From Chryseobacterium gleum (lineage in GTDB: Bacteria > Bacteroidota > Bacteroidia > Flavobacteriales_F > PHOS-HE28), in NCBI GenBank assembly GCA_945872795.1, contig CAMCAZ010000039.1, positions 1 through 35,255 of the forward strand: DNA of 35,255 bases. The letters run 5' to 3'. Below the pieces are notes generated by a model. It was not told the origin of the DNA, made no database searches, and saw nothing but the letters and a program-made list of their open reading frames with translations. The stretch's first letter is position 1, and the number at the start of each line of letters is the position of its first letter. The position numbers were made by a program, and so were the translations under genes. Shown piece after piece: positions 33,145 through 35,255 of the stretch.

Positions 33145-33711
33145 ATGGACCTGGTGCGTGCCACCATCGAACGCTACGTGAAGCTGACCGATGCCGAATG
33201 GGCAGAGGTGTAGCCTTGCTGGAAGCGTTATTCGTTCGCAAAGGGTGACCATATCTCGCAAGTCGGCCGTGTGGAGACCCGGGCCTACATCGTGGAACAA
33301 GGGGTGCAACGGTTGTGCCATGAACACGATGGCAACGAACATTGCCTCGGTTTTGCGTACGGAAACAGTTGGAGCGGTGATTTCGACTCCTTCCTGGGCC
33401 AGCGTCCCGGTCGCTTCCAGGTGCAGGCCATGACGGACAGTGTTCTGGTGGGCATCGAACGGATCGACCTGCTGCGTCTGTATGACCGCGTACCTGCCAT
33501 GGACCGCTGGGGGCGCCTCATCGTGGAGGAACTGATCCAGGGCCGTGCGACGCGTGAGATCGAGCAGCTCACCCTCCCTGCGGAGCAGCGTTACCGCAGC
33601 CTTCTCAAGCGCAGCCCGCACCTGTTGCAGTTGGTCCCGCAGAAGGACATCGCGAGTTACCTCCGCATGACACCCGAGACGTTCAGCCGTGTGCGGGCAC
33701 GGGTGCTTTGA
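33145..33711 (+). pseudogene. Crp/Fnr-family transcription regulator with an in-frame amber stop
   Basis: The frame from ATG 33145 begins MDLVRATIERYVKLTDAEWAEV, typical for Bacteroidota Crp/Fnr regulators. It hits TAG at 33211-33213, then continues open in the same frame to the stop at 33709-33711, giving ~188 residues overall. The rest has the cyclic-nucleotide-binding fold (WKRYSFAKGDHI, then YIVEQGVQRL) and a C-terminal winged helix (YRSLLKRSPHLLQLVPQKDIASYLRM, then TPETFSRVRARVL). The nearest in-frame restart, GTG 33271, would remove the first strands of the sensor domain. A CAG to TAG change would explain it. It could be a pseudogene, a sequence error, or a shortened regulator. Confidence 0.82.
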
Positions 33712-33755
33712 TGCGTTCTTGACCCAGATCAAGCGCCTGCGGCCTGGCGCCCCGG

Positions 33756-33763
33756 TAGTTTCG
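33756..33763 (+). promoter_or_regulatory. -7 box, second DinB-family gene
   Basis: TAGTTTCG, one mismatch to consensus, ends 5 bases before ATG 33769. Confidence 0.45.
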
Positions 33764-33768
33764 CGACC

Positions 33769-34341
33769 ATGGAAACGCTTGATACACGAAGTCTGATCGA
33801 CACACTTCAAGGGGAACTGCGCCGACAGCTCCTGCGTTGTTCCGAATTGCGGGAATTGCCTGAGGCGACATTGCATGAACGACCGACACCCGATCGTTGG
33901 AGCGTGATGGAGGTGCTTCAGCATATGAACCTGAGCAGTGGCCATTACCTCGGAATACTGCAAAGGCTCTACGCCGACGAGAACAACGGGCTGCTTTTTC
34001 GCACCGCGTTCACGCCAGGCCGCTGGGGAGACTTCAGTACCAAGGCCATGGACCCCAAAGCCGATGGCAGCATCAGTTGGCGCATGAAGACCATGGCCAT
34101 GTTCGAGCCGCGCAACGTGTCAACGACCGGGATGAAGGCGCTGAACGAATTCGAAGCCATGTGTCACAGCTTCATCGGCCTTTTGGAGCGTGCACGGACC
34201 CGCGGGTTGGAAGGTGAGAAGGTGACCAGCACTCTAGGGCCGATACTCAGGTTCAAGGTGGGCGACGCGTTCCGCTTCCCCATCGCGCACCAACAACGGC
34301 ACATGCTCCAGATCGAGCGGGTGCTGGAGGTGGTGCGTTGA
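33769..34341 (+). CDS. DinB-family protein, second copy
   Basis: A 190-residue four-helix-bundle protein of the DinB_2 type. PDRWSVMEVLQHMNLSSGHYL (about residues 41-61) contains the first metal-ligand histidine in the usual LxHM/V context, and FPIAHQQRHMLQIERVL (about residues 166-182) contains the H-x-x-x-H pair of the last helix. It shares only the fold with the first copy at 9176-9646 and is longer. Its role is unknown; related proteins include thiol-dependent transferases. It follows the Crp/Fnr gene by 57 bases and has its own promoter box, so could be independent of it. Confidence 0.88.
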   Translation: METLDTRSLIDTLQGELRRQLLRCSELRELPEATLHERPTPDRWSVMEVLQHMNLSSGHYLGILQRLYADENNGLLFRTAFTPGRWGDFSTKAMDPKADGSISWRMKTMAMFEPRNVSTTGMKALNEFEAMCHSFIGLLERARTRGLEGEKVTSTLGPILRFKVGDAFRFPIAHQQRHMLQIERVLEVVR

Positions 34342-34348
34342 AGCGTCG

Positions 34349-34846
34349 TCAGAACGACGGACATCCGATGAAACGGAACTGGCGGCGCTTGTGCACGAAA
34401 GGAAAGCGCTTGGACCAGTAGTAGCGCACTCGGGGCGCGGCCGGTGCGACGGTGGCAGCGGGTTCAACGCTCTTTTCGACCCAACAACGCTCCCACACTT
34501 CAACGGACTTGCCCTGTTCCACTGAGCGCTCACCAATTCTCTGCTCCGTGGCGGGTGCTGGCGTGGTCGTACCCTGGGCGTAAGCGGTCTGCAACGTCAA
34601 GGCGGTCAATGCGGCAAGGGCACTGTTCAGCATGTGCTGCGATACCGCGGGCAGTGGGGTCAGGTCGGGTTCCACCTGCTCCAGCGTGAAGCGGCCGCAG
34701 GTGTCCGGTGCCACGGCATAGCGCGCCCGTAATTCCTCACGCCCCACTTGGGTCAGGTCGAGGACCGGCTTGGCACAGCGGTCGCAGAACCGGTCGGCGC
34801 CGCGGGCCTGCATGGCCTCCCAGTTCTGATCGCAACTGAACCGCAT
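34349..34846 (-). CDS. hypothetical protein with four-cysteine N-terminus and a membrane segment
   Basis: A 165-residue protein from ATG 34846 (MRFSCDQNWEAM); a start six codons upstream is also possible. The first ~50 residues carry Cys5, Cys21, Cys24 and Cys50 in CDQNWEAM ... RFCDRCAKPVLDLT ... TCGRF, which looks like a small zinc-ribbon-type metal site. I recall similar N-termini in many uncharacterised Bacteroidota proteins. A hydrophobic segment at about residues 75-95 (ALAALTALTLQTAYAQ) would cross the membrane, followed by a proline/alanine/glutamate-rich external part and a basic, aromatic C-terminus. Function is unknown. Confidence 0.75.
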   Translation of the reverse strand: MRFSCDQNWEAMQARGADRFCDRCAKPVLDLTQVGREELRARYAVAPDTCGRFTLEQVEPDLTPLPAVSQHMLNSALAALTALTLQTAYAQGTTTPAPATEQRIGERSVEQGKSVEVWERCWVEKSVEPAATVAPAAPRVRYYWSKRFPFVHKRRQFRFIGCPSF

Positions 34847-34934
34847 CCCGCGCTGGGCGCCCATGTGCTGTTGTTTTAGTGCAAGACACAGATCGGCTCA
34901 AAAGGAGGCCTGCCGAGTATCGGTCGATGAACCA

Positions 34935-35255
34935 TCAGTAGACCTTTTCGCCGTGCAGGTAGGTCTCCCGGACGCGTGCCTTCCTCAGGGCTTCCGGTGT
35001 TGCACGGTGCAGGTCCTGGTCCACGATCACGAAGTCCGCGAACTTGCCCGGCTCCAGGCTGCCCAGGTCCTTTTCGGTGAAGCTGGCCAGCGCGTTCCAG
35101 ATCGTCATTCCCTTCAAGGCATCCGCTGGGCTAAGGGCATTCTCCGGATGATAGCCTCCATCCGGCCAGCCCTGCGCATCCTGGCGCAGCACGGCGCTGC
35201 GGAAGGTCTGCAGCGGGTCGATGCCTTCCACCGGGAAGTCCGTGCCCAGGGCCAC
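34935..35255 (-). CDS. amidohydrolase family protein, C-terminal part (truncated by window edge)
   Basis: The 106 visible residues are the C-terminal end of a metal-dependent amidohydrolase of the Amidohydro_3 (YtcJ-like) type. LGTDFPVEGIDPLQTFRSAV holds the conserved metal/catalytic aspartate in GTDFPVE. SPADALKGMTIWNALASFTEKDLGSLEPGKFADFVIVDQDL is the usual return to the composite beta domain. ARVRETYLHGEKVY closes it. The gene continues beyond base 35255; the GTG at the edge is an internal valine. The substrate cannot be told. No signal peptide region is in view. Confidence 0.9.
   Translation of the reverse strand: MALGTDFPVEGIDPLQTFRSAVLRQDAQGWPDGGYHPENALSPADALKGMTIWNALASFTEKDLGSLEPGKFADFVIVDQDLHRATPEALRKARVRETYLHGEKVY

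Overview
The window looks like a chromosomal segment of a high-GC member of the Bacteroidota, probably from the Flavobacteriales or a nearby lineage. The lineage signs are an S46 dipeptidyl-peptidase, an S8 protease with a C-terminal type IX secretion sorting domain, a TonB-dependent receptor with an N-terminal carboxypeptidase-regulatory domain, a Bacteroidota-type YidC with a long periplasmic region next to pyrG, an ORF6N-domain gene, and many TAnnTTTG-like -7 promoter boxes with almost no Shine-Dalgarno sequences. By eye the GC content is above 60 percent, so long shadow reading frames are common. I saw no rRNA, tRNA, CRISPR array, integrase or transposase. The window is mostly housekeeping and cell-envelope content, not a mobile island.

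Layout. 1-4.6 kb, + strand: the 3' part of aconitase, a small outer-membrane beta-barrel protein, and an OmpA-domain lipid-free envelope protein. 4.6-4.9 kb: a gene-free stretch with an inverted-repeat element. 4.9-7.5 kb, +: a UMF1-type MFS transporter and L-2-hydroxyglutarate oxidase. 7.5-8.1 kb, -: a conserved-looking unknown. 8.3-10.9 kb, +: a ChbG-type deacetylase, a DinB-fold protein and a broken OprO/P-like porin. 10.9-12.9 kb, -: purB and a SanA/YdcF protein. 13.0-14.2 kb, +: an EI24/CysZ-like membrane protein overlapping a small secreted protein. 14.4-16.2 kb, -: an overlapping DUF2157 and GDYXXLXY membrane pair. 16.5-28.7 kb, -: ORF6N protein, S46 peptidase, DUF6438 lipoprotein, yidC, pyrG, TonB receptor, holA and amn. 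28.7-31.8 kb, +: a small HsdR-N-like protein and the S8 protease. 31.8-33.1 kb, -: an aspartoacylase-like hydrolase and a broken DUF202 gene. 33.1-34.3 kb, +: a Crp/Fnr gene with an in-frame stop and a second DinB-fold protein. 34.3-35.3 kb, -: a four-cysteine hypothetical protein and the 3' part of an amidohydrolase.

Three signals stand out. First, a -7 box sits only 4 to 8 bases before the start codon of at least eight genes, which suggests leaderless or nearly leaderless mRNAs. Second, four genes are interrupted. Three of them carry single-base losses that would each be repaired by lengthening a run of C or G, which suggests either sequencing or assembly error or recent decay. Third, the gene-free stretches hold a family of palindromic repeats, including one copy with another palindrome nested inside it, and a separate CATGTGCTC-rich repeat cluster between yidC and pyrG. 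I found no clear new defence or biosynthetic system.
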